Source: a virus. From it: 24,287 bases of DNA. Positions 6,690 through 12,958 of the stretch are shown one piece after another (the stretch's first letter is position 1; the number at the start of each line of letters is the position of its first letter). The DNA lies in the IMG/VR virus record IMGVR_UViG_3300029448_006926, positions 1-24,287 of that record; one strand, written 5' to 3'. A model generated the notes under the pieces. That model was not told the origin of the DNA. It searched no databases and saw only the letters and a list, made by a program, of their open reading frames with translations. The position numbers and the translations under genes were made by a program.

Positions 6690-6761
6690 GGGAGATTAGC
6701 TCAGCGGTAGAGCAACTCGTTTACACCGAGTGGGTCACTGGTTCGATCCCGGTATCTCCCA
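6690..6761 (+). tRNA. tRNA-Val (anticodon TAC)
   Basis: The acceptor GGGAGAT (6690-6696) pairs with ATCTCCC (6754-6760), with discriminator A6761. The anticodon stem ACTCG/CGAGT encloses TAC at 6722-6724. The T loop is GGTTCGATCCC. It forms a pair with tRNA-Asn and is likely cut from a shared transcript. Confidence 0.95.
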
Positions 6762-6769
6762 TATAAATA
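6762..6769 (+). promoter_or_regulatory. T4-type late promoter TATAAATA
   Basis: An exact TATAAATA begins one base after the tRNA-Val discriminator and 35 nt before the 6804 ATG, giving a short leader of about 22 nt. The match and spacing suit a late promoter for 6804-7058 and the following tRNA-Ser. Confidence 0.65.
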
Positions 6770-6803
6770 ATGAAAAAATGAAGAAGTAAGAAAACATTAT
6801 CAA

Positions 6804-7058
6804 ATGGATAATATAAAGGTAAGGTGCCTCTCCTGTAATGTGGAGTTAGTGAGCACTAGTAAAGTTCAGTGTTGTGGATGTCCAAACATGATGAGAGTTG
6901 TAGACAACAAAGTTAGTGCAGTTGACTTAACGAAGGTAGTTATGTTAAACTCTATCAGTGTTAAAAACAACAAAACCTTCTTAACACAAGAAGATGTTAT
7001 GTGGCAAGAAGCAAGAAAACAACGTAAAGTTCGTAAATTGAACTTTGAAGTTCGATAG
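6804..7058 (+). CDS. Small zinc-ribbon-like protein, cyanophage hypothetical
   Basis: The product is 84 aa. The N-terminal 30 residues hold CLSC (8-11) and CCGCP (23-27), two cysteine pairs 12 residues apart, as in a zinc ribbon or rubredoxin-like knuckle. The C-terminal part is hydrophilic and basic (EARKQRKVRKLNF), suggesting nucleic-acid or protein contact. It is preceded by a late promoter. Its TAG stop abuts the first base of tRNA-Ser, with no gap. The family is not named with confidence. A DNA- or RNA-binding accessory role is an inference. Confidence 0.7.
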   Translation: MDNIKVRCLSCNVELVSTSKVQCCGCPNMMRVVDNKVSAVDLTKVVMLNSISVKNNKTFLTQEDVMWQEARKQRKVRKLNFEVR

Positions 7059-7141
7059 GGAGAGAGTCCGGTTGGTCGAGGACACCGCCTTGAAAGCGGC
7101 TGGAGGTAATACTTTCGCAGGTTCGATTCCTGTTCTCTCCG
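7059..7141 (+). tRNA. tRNA-Ser (anticodon TGA)
   Basis: The acceptor GGAGAGA (7059-7065) pairs with TCTCTCC (7134-7140), with discriminator G. The anticodon loop CTTGAAA has TGA at 7091-7093. A long variable arm (about 7101-7118) marks a class II tRNA, as expected for serine. It starts at the base after the preceding stop codon. Confidence 0.94.
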
Positions 7142-7160
7142 TTAGAGAATAAACACTTAC

Positions 7161-7189
7161 TTGACAATAGTGTAGTGTATCGCTACATT
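7161..7189 (+). promoter_or_regulatory. Early-type promoter TTGACA-N17-TACATT with internal inverted repeat
   Basis: A perfect -35, TTGACA (7161-7166), lies 17 nt from TACATT (7184-7189). The spacer and -10 contain the inverted repeat TGTAG-N7-CTACA (7171-7187), an operator-like arrangement. A start near 7196 would lie 25 nt before the ATG at 7221. Confidence 0.7.
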
Positions 7190-7220
7190 AAATAGTACTG
7201 TAGGCAATCTTTCCACTATT

Positions 7221-7376
7221 ATGCATCCCGACGAATTACAAAATTGGAAAATTATCAAGGAGAAATTTGAGGAAAACGGTACAACAGATAACTTCTTTTA
7301 TAAGAGAGCTTGTGCTATAGTAAGTGGACAACCGGACCCGATGAGTAACTTACCCAATGTCTCACAGGATGGATGA
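7221..7376 (+). CDS. Small conserved cyanophage hypothetical protein
   Basis: The product is 51 aa and soluble (MHPDELQNWKIIKEKFEE at the start, then DNFFYKRACAIVSGQPDPM). The pattern of an amphipathic helix followed by FYKRACAIVSG and PDPM resembles a short protein seen repeatedly in T4-like cyanophages, recalled by eye. It sits just behind an early-type promoter and overlaps the next gene by 20 nt. No known function. Confidence 0.65.
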   Translation: MHPDELQNWKIIKEKFEENGTTDNFFYKRACAIVSGQPDPMSNLPNVSQDG

Positions 7377-7539
7377 AATCAAACCTGAGCACTATGTCAC
7401 TGAAAAACAGTGCCAGGAAATGATTGATAAAGCTATTGACAAACACAATAAAACTGCTACAATAATAAGTGCCATTCTTGGTTGTACTCTTCTTGCCTTT
7501 TACTCTCATGGAGTTTTGGCACTAGTGGGTCGCACATGA
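7357..7539 (+). CDS. Small tail-anchored membrane protein, unidentified
   Basis: The product is 60 aa. A hydrophilic N-terminal half (HYVTEKQCQEMIDKAIDKHNK) is followed by one hydrophobic span at residues 36-55 (IISAILGCTLLAFYSHGVLA) and a very short tail (LVGRT). The start lies 20 nt inside the preceding gene, so the two are translated from one message. Function unknown. Confidence 0.62.
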   Translation: MSHRMDEIKPEHYVTEKQCQEMIDKAIDKHNKTATIISAILGCTLLAFYSHGVLALVGRT

Positions 7540-7560
7540 TGGCTGCGGCAACCTCCTTTG

Positions 7561-7593
7561 GTAGGTTCAGGGTTGGCGGCGATAGGAACCTAC
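7561..7593 (+). repeat. Perfect inverted repeat just upstream of tRNA-Pro
   Basis: GTAGGTTC (7561-7568) and GAACCTAC (7586-7593) are perfect complements separated by 17 nt, ending 3 nt before tRNA-Pro. The left arm equals T-arm sequence present in tRNA-Asn and tRNA-Pro (GTAGGTTCAAATCCTA). It may be a processing hairpin or a remnant of a lost tRNA. No T run follows, so it is not a standard terminator. Confidence 0.55.
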
Positions 7594-7596
7594 TTT

Positions 7597-7670
7597 CGGG
7601 ACGTAGCTCAGTTTGGTAGAGCACCCGCTTTGGGAGCGGGCGGCCGTAGGTTCAAATCCTATCGTCCCGA
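7597..7670 (+). tRNA. tRNA-Pro (anticodon TGG)
   Basis: The acceptor CGGGACG (7597-7603) pairs with CGTCCCG (7663-7669), with discriminator A. The strong anticodon stem CCCGC/GCGGG has TGG at 7631-7633. The T arm is GTAGGTTCAAATCCTAT. It reads CCA and CCG codons. Confidence 0.95.
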
Positions 7671-7694
7671 CTTGCCAGTTCATTCACTGGCATC

Positions 7695-7723
7695 TTGACT
7701 ACATACTTCAAATACTTTATAAT
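7695..7723 (+). promoter_or_regulatory. Vegetative promoter TTGACT-N17-TATAAT
   Basis: TTGACT (7695-7700) and a perfect TATAAT (7718-7723) are 17 nt apart, 22 nt before the 7746 ATG. A 7-bp hairpin (TGCCAGT 7673-7679 with ACTGGCA 7686-7692) ends 2 nt upstream of the -35. It could be the 3' hairpin of the tRNA transcript or an operator. Confidence 0.75.
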
Positions 7724-7745
7724 AGACAGGTAAACAAAACAAACA

Positions 7746-7961
7746 ATGGAACTGACTGAAAAATTCAAGAAAGACATTAGCACTCTTCGTGCTGCTGCTA
7801 ATGGAGAAATCTTTCTCGATGTAAAGAATCCCAAACTCTTTAAAAAAGTTCGTCGTTTTTATGAAAATTGTGGAATTGTATTCTCGGGTGATCCGGGAGA
7901 TGATTATGAAATTTTGATGGATTATTTGTATTCTGATCTTGAACTTGTAGAAACTGTATGA
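7746..7961 (+). CDS. Conserved cyanophage hypothetical protein (71 aa)
   Basis: The product is 71 aa and soluble, with EKFKKDISTLRAAANGEIFLDV, then PKLFKKVRRFYENCGIVFSGDPGDDYE and an acidic tail. It resembles a short family common in T4-like cyanophages (by-eye recognition). It has its own strong promoter and is followed 9 nt later by the structured RNA upstream of the sugar epimerase gene, so the two may share a transcript. No functional residues can be named. Confidence 0.65.
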   Translation: MELTEKFKKDISTLRAAANGEIFLDVKNPKLFKKVRRFYENCGIVFSGDPGDDYEILMDYLYSDLELVETV

Positions 7962-7970
7962 TGAATTAGT

Positions 7971-8058
7971 CACGGATGGACTATAACAGCACTGGTCGGG
8001 AAATCCCTTTGAGTTTCTTGTTTCTCAAAAAAACAAGTGGCGAGCCTGAGTCCTATAA
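7971..8058 (+). ncRNA. Structured leader RNA, candidate wcaG RNA motif
   Basis: The outer helix GGACT (7978-7982) / AGTCC (8049-8053) encloses several elements: GGG/CCC (7998-8000 / 8005-8007), CACT/AGTG (7990-7993 / 8036-8039), and interleaved helices TTTGAG/CTCAAA (8008-8013 / 8024-8029) and CTTGTTT/AAACAAG (8017-8023 / 8031-8037). The last two can form a pseudoknot only if shortened, because one loop is a single base. Otherwise they are alternatives. Known: the wcaG RNA motif is found in cyanophages and marine metagenomes upstream of exopolysaccharide genes such as wcaG-type epimerases. This RNA sits before such a gene and 2 nt before a terminator. Assignment to that family is inferred from context and fold, not from a covariance-model match. 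Confidence 0.55.
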
Positions 8059-8059
8059 A

Positions 8060-8087
8060 GCAGGGTTGCATAAACTCTGCTTTTTTT
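8060..8087 (+). terminator. Intrinsic terminator at the entry of the glycan cluster
   Basis: The stem GCAGGGTT (8060-8067) / AACTCTGC (8073-8080), with one G-T pair and a GCATA loop, is followed by seven T (8081-8087). It lies directly after the structured RNA and 32 nt before the epimerase start, the right geometry for transcription attenuation. Confidence 0.85.
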
Positions 8088-8094
8088 GTATAAT
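8066..8094 (+). promoter_or_regulatory. Vegetative promoter TTGCAT-N17-TATAAT overlapping the terminator
   Basis: TTGCAT (8066-8071) falls in the terminator loop, and a perfect TATAAT (8089-8094) follows after 17 nt. A start near 8101 would give an 18-nt leader with a weak ribosome site before the 8119 ATG. It would allow the epimerase operon to be transcribed without the upstream RNA element. Confidence 0.65.
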
Positions 8095-8118
8095 ACATAC
8101 TAAAGATATTAAATTATA

Positions 8119-9165
8119 ATGACACAATATGTAAAAACAGCACTTGTTCTTGGTGCTGGTGGTTTTATTGGAAGTCACATGGTTAAACGTCTACGTTCAG
8201 AAGGTTATTGGGTGCGTGGGGTAGATCTGAAGTATCCAGAGTTTTCTAAGACAGAAGCAAACGAGTTTGTGCAGGGTGATCTAACAGATCGTAATTTTGT
8301 AGATAGAGTAATTAGATTCAAGGGATATCTTGGAAATTTCTACGCTTCTGTTCCTCAGCAGTATCATCAAACTTTTGATGAAATCTATCAGTTTGCTGCT
8401 GATATGGGTGGGGCTGGTTTCGTCTTTACTGGCGAAAACGATGCAGATATTATGCATAACTCTGTCAGTATCAATCTGAATGTTCTTGAAGCACAAAAAG
8501 AGTTTAATGATTACACAGTAACAAATACGACTAAAATCTTTTACTCTGGGTCTGCTTGTATGTATCCAGAGCATAATCAACTCGATCCAGAAAATCCTGA
8601 TTGCCGTGAAGAATCCGCATACCCCGCAGACCCAGACTCCGAATACGGATGGGAAAAACTTTTTTCAGAAAGACTTTATCTTGCATATCACCGTAATCAT
8701 GATATGCCTGTTAGGATTGCTAGATATCACAATATCTTTGGTCCCGAAGGAACCTGGGAAGGAGGAAGAGAGAAGGCACCAGCTGCAATCTGTCGTAAAA
8801 TTGCATACCTCCCCGAAACAGGAGGAGCAATCGAGGTGTGGGGAGATGGCCTACAGACTCGTTCCTTCCTGTTCATTGACGAATGCATTGAAGCGACTCG
8901 AAGGTTGATGGATTCGGAATTCATTGGACCTGTAAACATTGGTTCCGAAGAGATGGTTACCATCAACGAACTGGTAGACACTGCTGCTAAGGTAGCAGGT
9001 AAAGATGTTCAGAAGATTCATATTGATGGACCTCTTGGTGTTCGAGGGCGTAATTCAAACAATAATCTCATCCGTGAGAAACTTGGTTGGGATTATTCAC
9101 AGACTCTTGAAGAAGGTATTCGTAAAACTTACAATTGGATTTGTCAACAAATTGATAGGAATTGA
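8119..9165 (+). CDS. GDP-mannose 3,5-epimerase-like extended SDR
   Basis: The product is 348 aa. The NAD-binding motif GAGGFIGSH (12-20) begins the fold. AADMGGAGF (93-101), SGSACMYPE (143-151) with the GME catalytic cysteine C147, and YGWEK with Y176 and K180 follow. Then come GTWEGGREKAPAA (211-223), WGDGLQTRSF, VNIGSEEMV and GVRGRNSNNNLI. This string matches plant GDP-mannose 3,5-epimerase nearly word for word, much better than GalE or RmlB families. The reaction is GDP-D-mannose to GDP-L-galactose (and GDP-L-gulose) in the cytoplasm. It heads the glycan cluster behind a structured leader RNA. The window holds no GDP-mannose synthesis gene, so the substrate would come from the host. Confidence 0.9.
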   Translation: MTQYVKTALVLGAGGFIGSHMVKRLRSEGYWVRGVDLKYPEFSKTEANEFVQGDLTDRNFVDRVIRFKGYLGNFYASVPQQYHQTFDEIYQFAADMGGAGFVFTGENDADIMHNSVSINLNVLEAQKEFNDYTVTNTTKIFYSGSACMYPEHNQLDPENPDCREESAYPADPDSEYGWEKLFSERLYLAYHRNHDMPVRIARYHNIFGPEGTWEGGREKAPAAICRKIAYLPETGGAIEVWGDGLQTRSFLFIDECIEATRRLMDSEFIGPVNIGSEEMVTINELVDTAAKVAGKDVQKIHIDGPLGVRGRNSNNNLIREKLGWDYSQTLEEGIRKTYNWICQQIDRN

Positions 9166-9169
9166 CCTT

Positions 9170-9883
9170 ATGAATAAAATACCTCTATTTGGGACACAAT
9201 CTTTAAATTCAATAACAAATTTAAAAAACCTAATTAAATCAATTGATTATCCTGTAGAAATTTTGTCCATTATTATCAACAATGAAAATGTAAATTTCTT
9301 TTTGGACATGTTAGATTACTCTAAAAATAAAATTGATAAAGAACTCATTGAGAAAGTTGATATCAGTTTTCATCCTACAAATTTAGGATGTCCAGGATCC
9401 TGGAATTATCACTTTACATCTTATCCTCAGTGTGATTATTTTGTTAAATCTGATGATGATGTGGTTTTCCATCCAGGGGGGTTGGAAAAGATGGTTAAAG
9501 GATTAGAAGAATGTGATATTATTTTTCATGATAGGTCAAATACAAAATATGCTTGTTTTGCTTTGAACAAGAAAGTTCTTAAAGAGGTTGGATTGTTTGA
9601 TACTAATCATTATCCCTGTAACTATGAAGACGATGATTATGAAAAACGTTTGAGGGGAGTAAATGTAGGAATGTTCCATGATGCAATAACACACCATCAA
9701 CCATGTGGGACTAGTAGAAATATGTCACCAGAAGATCATGAAAAATATCTTCAAAAGTACATAGTCACCACAGAAGAATATCACAAGAAAAAGTGGAATG
9801 GTGAATTTGGAGATCCATTAGAGTGGAGTTATAATTTTGATTATAGAGAAAATAAAGTTCTTAGATTTGGTGATTACAAATGA
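9170..9883 (+). CDS. GT-A (family 2-like) glycosyltransferase
   Basis: The product is 237 aa from the ATG 4 nt after the epimerase stop. An in-frame extension upstream would overlap the epimerase gene and is not used. After a short N-terminus, the segment CPGSWNYHFTSY (74-85) precedes FVKSDDDVVF (91-100), whose DDD is the nucleotide-sugar/metal site of GT-A enzymes. Then come an acceptor-side stretch GLFDTNHYPCNYEDDDYEKRL and a His-rich HDAITHHQP. No membrane span is present. Donor and acceptor are unknown. Its ATGA overlap with the next gene shows tight coupling. Confidence 0.8.
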   Translation: MNKIPLFGTQSLNSITNLKNLIKSIDYPVEILSIIINNENVNFFLDMLDYSKNKIDKELIEKVDISFHPTNLGCPGSWNYHFTSYPQCDYFVKSDDDVVFHPGGLEKMVKGLEECDIIFHDRSNTKYACFALNKKVLKEVGLFDTNHYPCNYEDDDYEKRLRGVNVGMFHDAITHHQPCGTSRNMSPEDHEKYLQKYIVTTEEYHKKKWNGEFGDPLEWSYNFDYRENKVLRFGDYK

Positions 9884-10455
9884 AAACATTACAGGAAATC
9901 CTAAAGGAACACAACCTAAATATCACAACTAATCCAAGATACGGGACAGATAAAGGAAATCCAAAGTCATTCATTGATGGATTTTATCAGGAGAATTTTG
10001 AACCACTGAGAAATAAGAAACTCACTCTGGTTGAGATTGGTGTCCGTTCTGGAGCTTCTCTGAAGTTGTGGAAGGAGTTCTTTTCTGAGAGAGCAACGAT
10101 CATCGGTATCGACAACTTCCAAGATTTCAATGATAATCAGACACCATATAATGAAGAATGGTTGTCTGATGGTGTTCAGTTCATTGATGCTGATGGATAC
10201 ACTCAGGAAACTGTAGATAAAATCGATGGTGGAATTGATATTCTTATCGATGACGGTCCCCATACTCCTCAGAGTCACCAGAAACTTCTGGAATTGTATC
10301 TTCCCAAGATGAACAAGGGTGGATATGTCATCATTGAAGACATCTCATACAATCCAGATGTTATCTTTCCTTGTGTTTCAGAGGAACTTCAAGACGATTC
10401 ATATGTCTGTGACTTTGGTGGATATGACGATAGATTGATCATTATTCCCACATAA
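9880..10455 (+). CDS. SAM-dependent methyltransferase (class I)
   Basis: The product is 191 aa. RYGTDKG (20-26) and the glycine-rich motif I VEIGVRSGASLKLW (51-64) are followed by IIGID (motif II acid) and IDILIDDGPHTPQSH. That last stretch is typical of small Rossmann methyltransferases in antibiotic and glycan clusters (Methyltransf_24-like). The ATG overlaps the upstream stop by 4 nt, and the next gene starts 5 nt after its stop. O-methylation of a sugar hydroxyl is the likely reaction given the neighbours. The target is not determined. Confidence 0.8.
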   Translation: MKTLQEILKEHNLNITTNPRYGTDKGNPKSFIDGFYQENFEPLRNKKLTLVEIGVRSGASLKLWKEFFSERATIIGIDNFQDFNDNQTPYNEEWLSDGVQFIDADGYTQETVDKIDGGIDILIDDGPHTPQSHQKLLELYLPKMNKGGYVIIEDISYNPDVIFPCVSEELQDDSYVCDFGGYDDRLIIIPT

Positions 10456-10459
10456 TCCC

Positions 10460-11347
10460 ATGAAAGTATTTGATGTATTCTTGTTTTTTAATGAACTAGA
10501 TCTTCTTGAAGTTAGATTAAATTTACTTTATCCCTTTGTTGATCACTTTGTTATCAATGAAGCGACAAAGACATTTTCAGGTTTAGATAAACCACTCTAC
10601 TATCTTGAGAATAAAGATAGGTTTGAGAAGTTCCAAGATAAAATTATTCACAATGTTGTACCACTTCCTACAGATCAACAACTAGATGATTTGGGAAAAC
10701 GATACAACACATCTGTAAGGTGTCATCAGAATGATGCTTTCCAGAAGAATAGTATTGCAGACTTTCTTGATACTGTCTGTGACTCTGAGAATGTCATCAT
10801 TTGGAGTGATCTTGATGAGATTCCAAACCCAGAAGTCATTGAAAACGTGACTGACTTTTATATTCCTGGTAAAGTTTATAACTTTGCTCAAGAGTATTGT
10901 ATGTGTTATCTAAACTATGTTGAAAAGACAGGTGTATATGGATCACAAACTCATGATTTTGATTATGAAGATTATCCAAAATGGATAGGCACAAAGATGT
11001 TTGACTTCTCTTTTCTGGAGAAGTATGCTCTTACTGATATGAAGAGGGATTTGCCTGATGAAGAAAACTTTAGATTATCTCCAGGAGGATGGCACTGGAC
11101 ATATGTTGGTAGTGAAGGCCTTTCAGTTGAAGACAGGGTTATTACCAAAATTGAAAGTGCGGCACACCAGGAACACAACAATGATTCTGTGAAGAAAGCG
11201 ATCATTGATCGTTTAAATAACAACCAGGATCCGCTGGGTCGTGGTCAAGGTAAATATGAAACCGTTGAGGTTGATGATAGTTACCCTGATTTTATTCTGA
11301 AAAACAAAGAACACTATTCTTATTTGATTAAAGATGTTAGCAACTGA
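10460..11347 (+). CDS. Glycosyltransferase family 17-like
   Basis: The product is 295 aa. It starts with the GT17 signature VFLFFNELDLLEVRLNLLY (6-24), followed by VDHFVINEATKTFSG (27-41) and KPLYY. SDLDEIP (116-122) is the DxD-type nucleotide-sugar site. GGWHWTYVG near residue 210 and a charged C-terminus complete the family pattern. GT17 members include beta-1,4-N-acetylglucosaminyltransferases, but donor specificity in phage relatives is unknown. It overlaps the next gene by 14 nt. Confidence 0.88.
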   Translation: MKVFDVFLFFNELDLLEVRLNLLYPFVDHFVINEATKTFSGLDKPLYYLENKDRFEKFQDKIIHNVVPLPTDQQLDDLGKRYNTSVRCHQNDAFQKNSIADFLDTVCDSENVIIWSDLDEIPNPEVIENVTDFYIPGKVYNFAQEYCMCYLNYVEKTGVYGSQTHDFDYEDYPKWIGTKMFDFSFLEKYALTDMKRDLPDEENFRLSPGGWHWTYVGSEGLSVEDRVITKIESAAHQEHNNDSVKKAIIDRLNNNQDPLGRGQGKYETVEVDDSYPDFILKNKEHYSYLIKDVSN

Positions 11348-12209
11348 GATTATTAAGGGTCAGGGTATTGGTAATCAACTATTCTGTTATGTAACTACGA
11401 GGTCTATCGCTCACACTAGAGGACTTGACTTTGGTGTTAAGGACACTGGTTGGAGTGGAGATAAGAGATACAATCAGAGTGGTTTTTACTGGTTTGATCT
11501 TGATTGGGGACAGGAAGTTCCAGATGGTTTGGATGTTTATTATGAAAAAGAGGTAAGAAAGAAGCTCAATACCTGCCATCATGACATGACTATTGGGTGT
11601 GATGTCAGAGGATATGACCAAGGACTAGTTAATGTTCTTGATAATACTATCATTTTTGGTAATATGCAGGATGAAAAGTACTTTGACCACAACAAAGAGC
11701 TGGTCAAAAAGTGGTTGAAGGTCAAGGAAGAGTATGACACATATGAATACATTGATGATGATGTCTGTGTATTGAACTACAGAGGTGGTGAGTATGTTGG
11801 ATTCTATGAACTATATTTGACCAGAGAATACTGGTTGAATGCTATGGAAAACATGACAAAGATCAATCCAAACATGAAATTTGTAACTATTACTGATGAT
11901 GTGAAGGCATCACAGGATGTATTGCCAGAAATTCCAGCTTATCATTTCACTGTTGATAAGGATTACGCCATCATCAAGAACTCAAAACATGTGATTCTGT
12001 CTAATTCTAGCTTCCCATTCTTCGCTGTGTATACCAGTGATACGATTGAGAATATCATTGCTCCTAAGTATTGGGCTAGACACAACGTATCTGACGGATA
12101 TTGGGCAACATCACAGAATATCTACAGTGGATGGACATATCAAGATAGAGATGGTAACCTATCAACATCTGAGGAGTGTTTGGAGGAATTGGAGGAGTAC
12201 AATGGATAA
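11334..12209 (+). CDS. Divergent GT11-like (fucosyltransferase-type) glycosyltransferase
   Basis: The product is 291 aa. GQGIGNQLF (9-17) matches the N-terminal GxGNQ(L/M)F motif of alpha-1,2-fucosyltransferases. NYRGGEY (148-154) occupies the place of the usual HxRRxD donor site but has lost the first His and second Arg. LSNSSFPFFAVY (222-233) corresponds to NSSFSWW. The protein therefore looks like a diverged member that may use another GDP-sugar. Comparison with the 19098 gene, which keeps the canonical residues, supports this. It overlaps its neighbours on both sides (14 nt and 8 nt). Confidence 0.72.
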   Translation: MLATEIIKGQGIGNQLFCYVTTRSIAHTRGLDFGVKDTGWSGDKRYNQSGFYWFDLDWGQEVPDGLDVYYEKEVRKKLNTCHHDMTIGCDVRGYDQGLVNVLDNTIIFGNMQDEKYFDHNKELVKKWLKVKEEYDTYEYIDDDVCVLNYRGGEYVGFYELYLTREYWLNAMENMTKINPNMKFVTITDDVKASQDVLPEIPAYHFTVDKDYAIIKNSKHVILSNSSFPFFAVYTSDTIENIIAPKYWARHNVSDGYWATSQNIYSGWTYQDRDGNLSTSEECLEELEEYNG

Positions 12210-12924
12210 AGCTTTGGTAGTATCGAATTATAACTCTGATCTTAAATGGTTGAAAGAGACATATTCTCATGGGTTTTCCTATGAGAATACCTTCATCTAT
12301 GATAAAAGTGACAAAGAAATAGATTTCAATCGTCTTGGATGGATTACCAGAGTCTCAAATTATGGTGCAAATCAATATGATTATATTTCATTCATCATTG
12401 ATCACTATGATAACCTCCCAAAGATGTCATATTTCATCAAAGGGAACATGTTTTCCAAAGATGAAAACTATTACACAACCAGAGAAAGGTTTGCTCAGAT
12501 GTTAGATTCCGAAGAACTCTTCAGTGGTTGGCAGGACAAACAATTGTTGGTTGGCAATCAATGTCATACTAATACGACTCCTCTTGAAGTTCTTCAGGGT
12601 GGTAGACTTAGACAACCGATTGGTTGGTGTAGTTTTGGTAGCAATAATGCTATGGAAAGTAGATATTATTCAGACCATACGTCACTTGTTAATGATTTCT
12701 TTGTAGATCCTCCAGATACAAGCACAATTGAGTTTGTTCCTGGATCAATTATGGCAGTACCAAAGGTGAATATCTTAAGGTATAGTAAGAAACTCTATCA
12801 AAAACTGAAAGATATTCTATCTTATACACCAGAACCACCTAAGAATCCAACATGCACTGAGGCTTATGTAATCGAAAGAATCTTCTGGTTCATGTGGACT
12901 AATAACTTAGTCGAATCCGACTAA
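12202..12924 (+). CDS. DUF3431-like protein, probable glycan enzyme
   Basis: The product is 240 aa from the ATG 8 nt before the preceding stop. A longer in-frame start would run far into that gene and is rejected. LVVSNYNSDLKWLK (5-18), YENTFIYDKSD, RVSNYGANQYDYISFIIDHYDNLP and YFIKGNMFSK form a pattern I associate with DUF3431. That family is often found beside glycosyltransferases and resembles GT-A folds. No clear DxD is visible. It is the last intact gene before the frameshifted methyltransferase. Function not established. Confidence 0.65.
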   Translation: MDKALVVSNYNSDLKWLKETYSHGFSYENTFIYDKSDKEIDFNRLGWITRVSNYGANQYDYISFIIDHYDNLPKMSYFIKGNMFSKDENYYTTRERFAQMLDSEELFSGWQDKQLLVGNQCHTNTTPLEVLQGGRLRQPIGWCSFGSNNAMESRYYSDHTSLVNDFFVDPPDTSTIEFVPGSIMAVPKVNILRYSKKLYQKLKDILSYTPEPPKNPTCTEAYVIERIFWFMWTNNLVESD

Positions 12925-12958
12925 TAAAATTAATAAACATAATCAAAATTTTCTAAAA

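Noticed and set aside
7539-7618. 26-codon frame from ATG 7539 into tRNA-Pro
   Set aside because: It overlaps its neighbour as ATGA but runs 22 nt into the tRNA and is dominated by the inverted repeat; too weak to call a gene.
7971-8058. Glutamine (glnA-type) riboswitch, also common in marine cyanobacteria and phages
   Set aside because: The conserved glnA core sequence is not seen, and the neighbouring gene is a sugar epimerase, which suits the wcaG class.
9005-9169. In-frame N-terminal extension of the first glycosyltransferase
   Set aside because: It lies inside the epimerase gene in another frame and has no glycosyltransferase features; the ATG at 9170, 4 nt after the epimerase stop, is the natural start. 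The same logic rejects extensions at 12037 and 15419.
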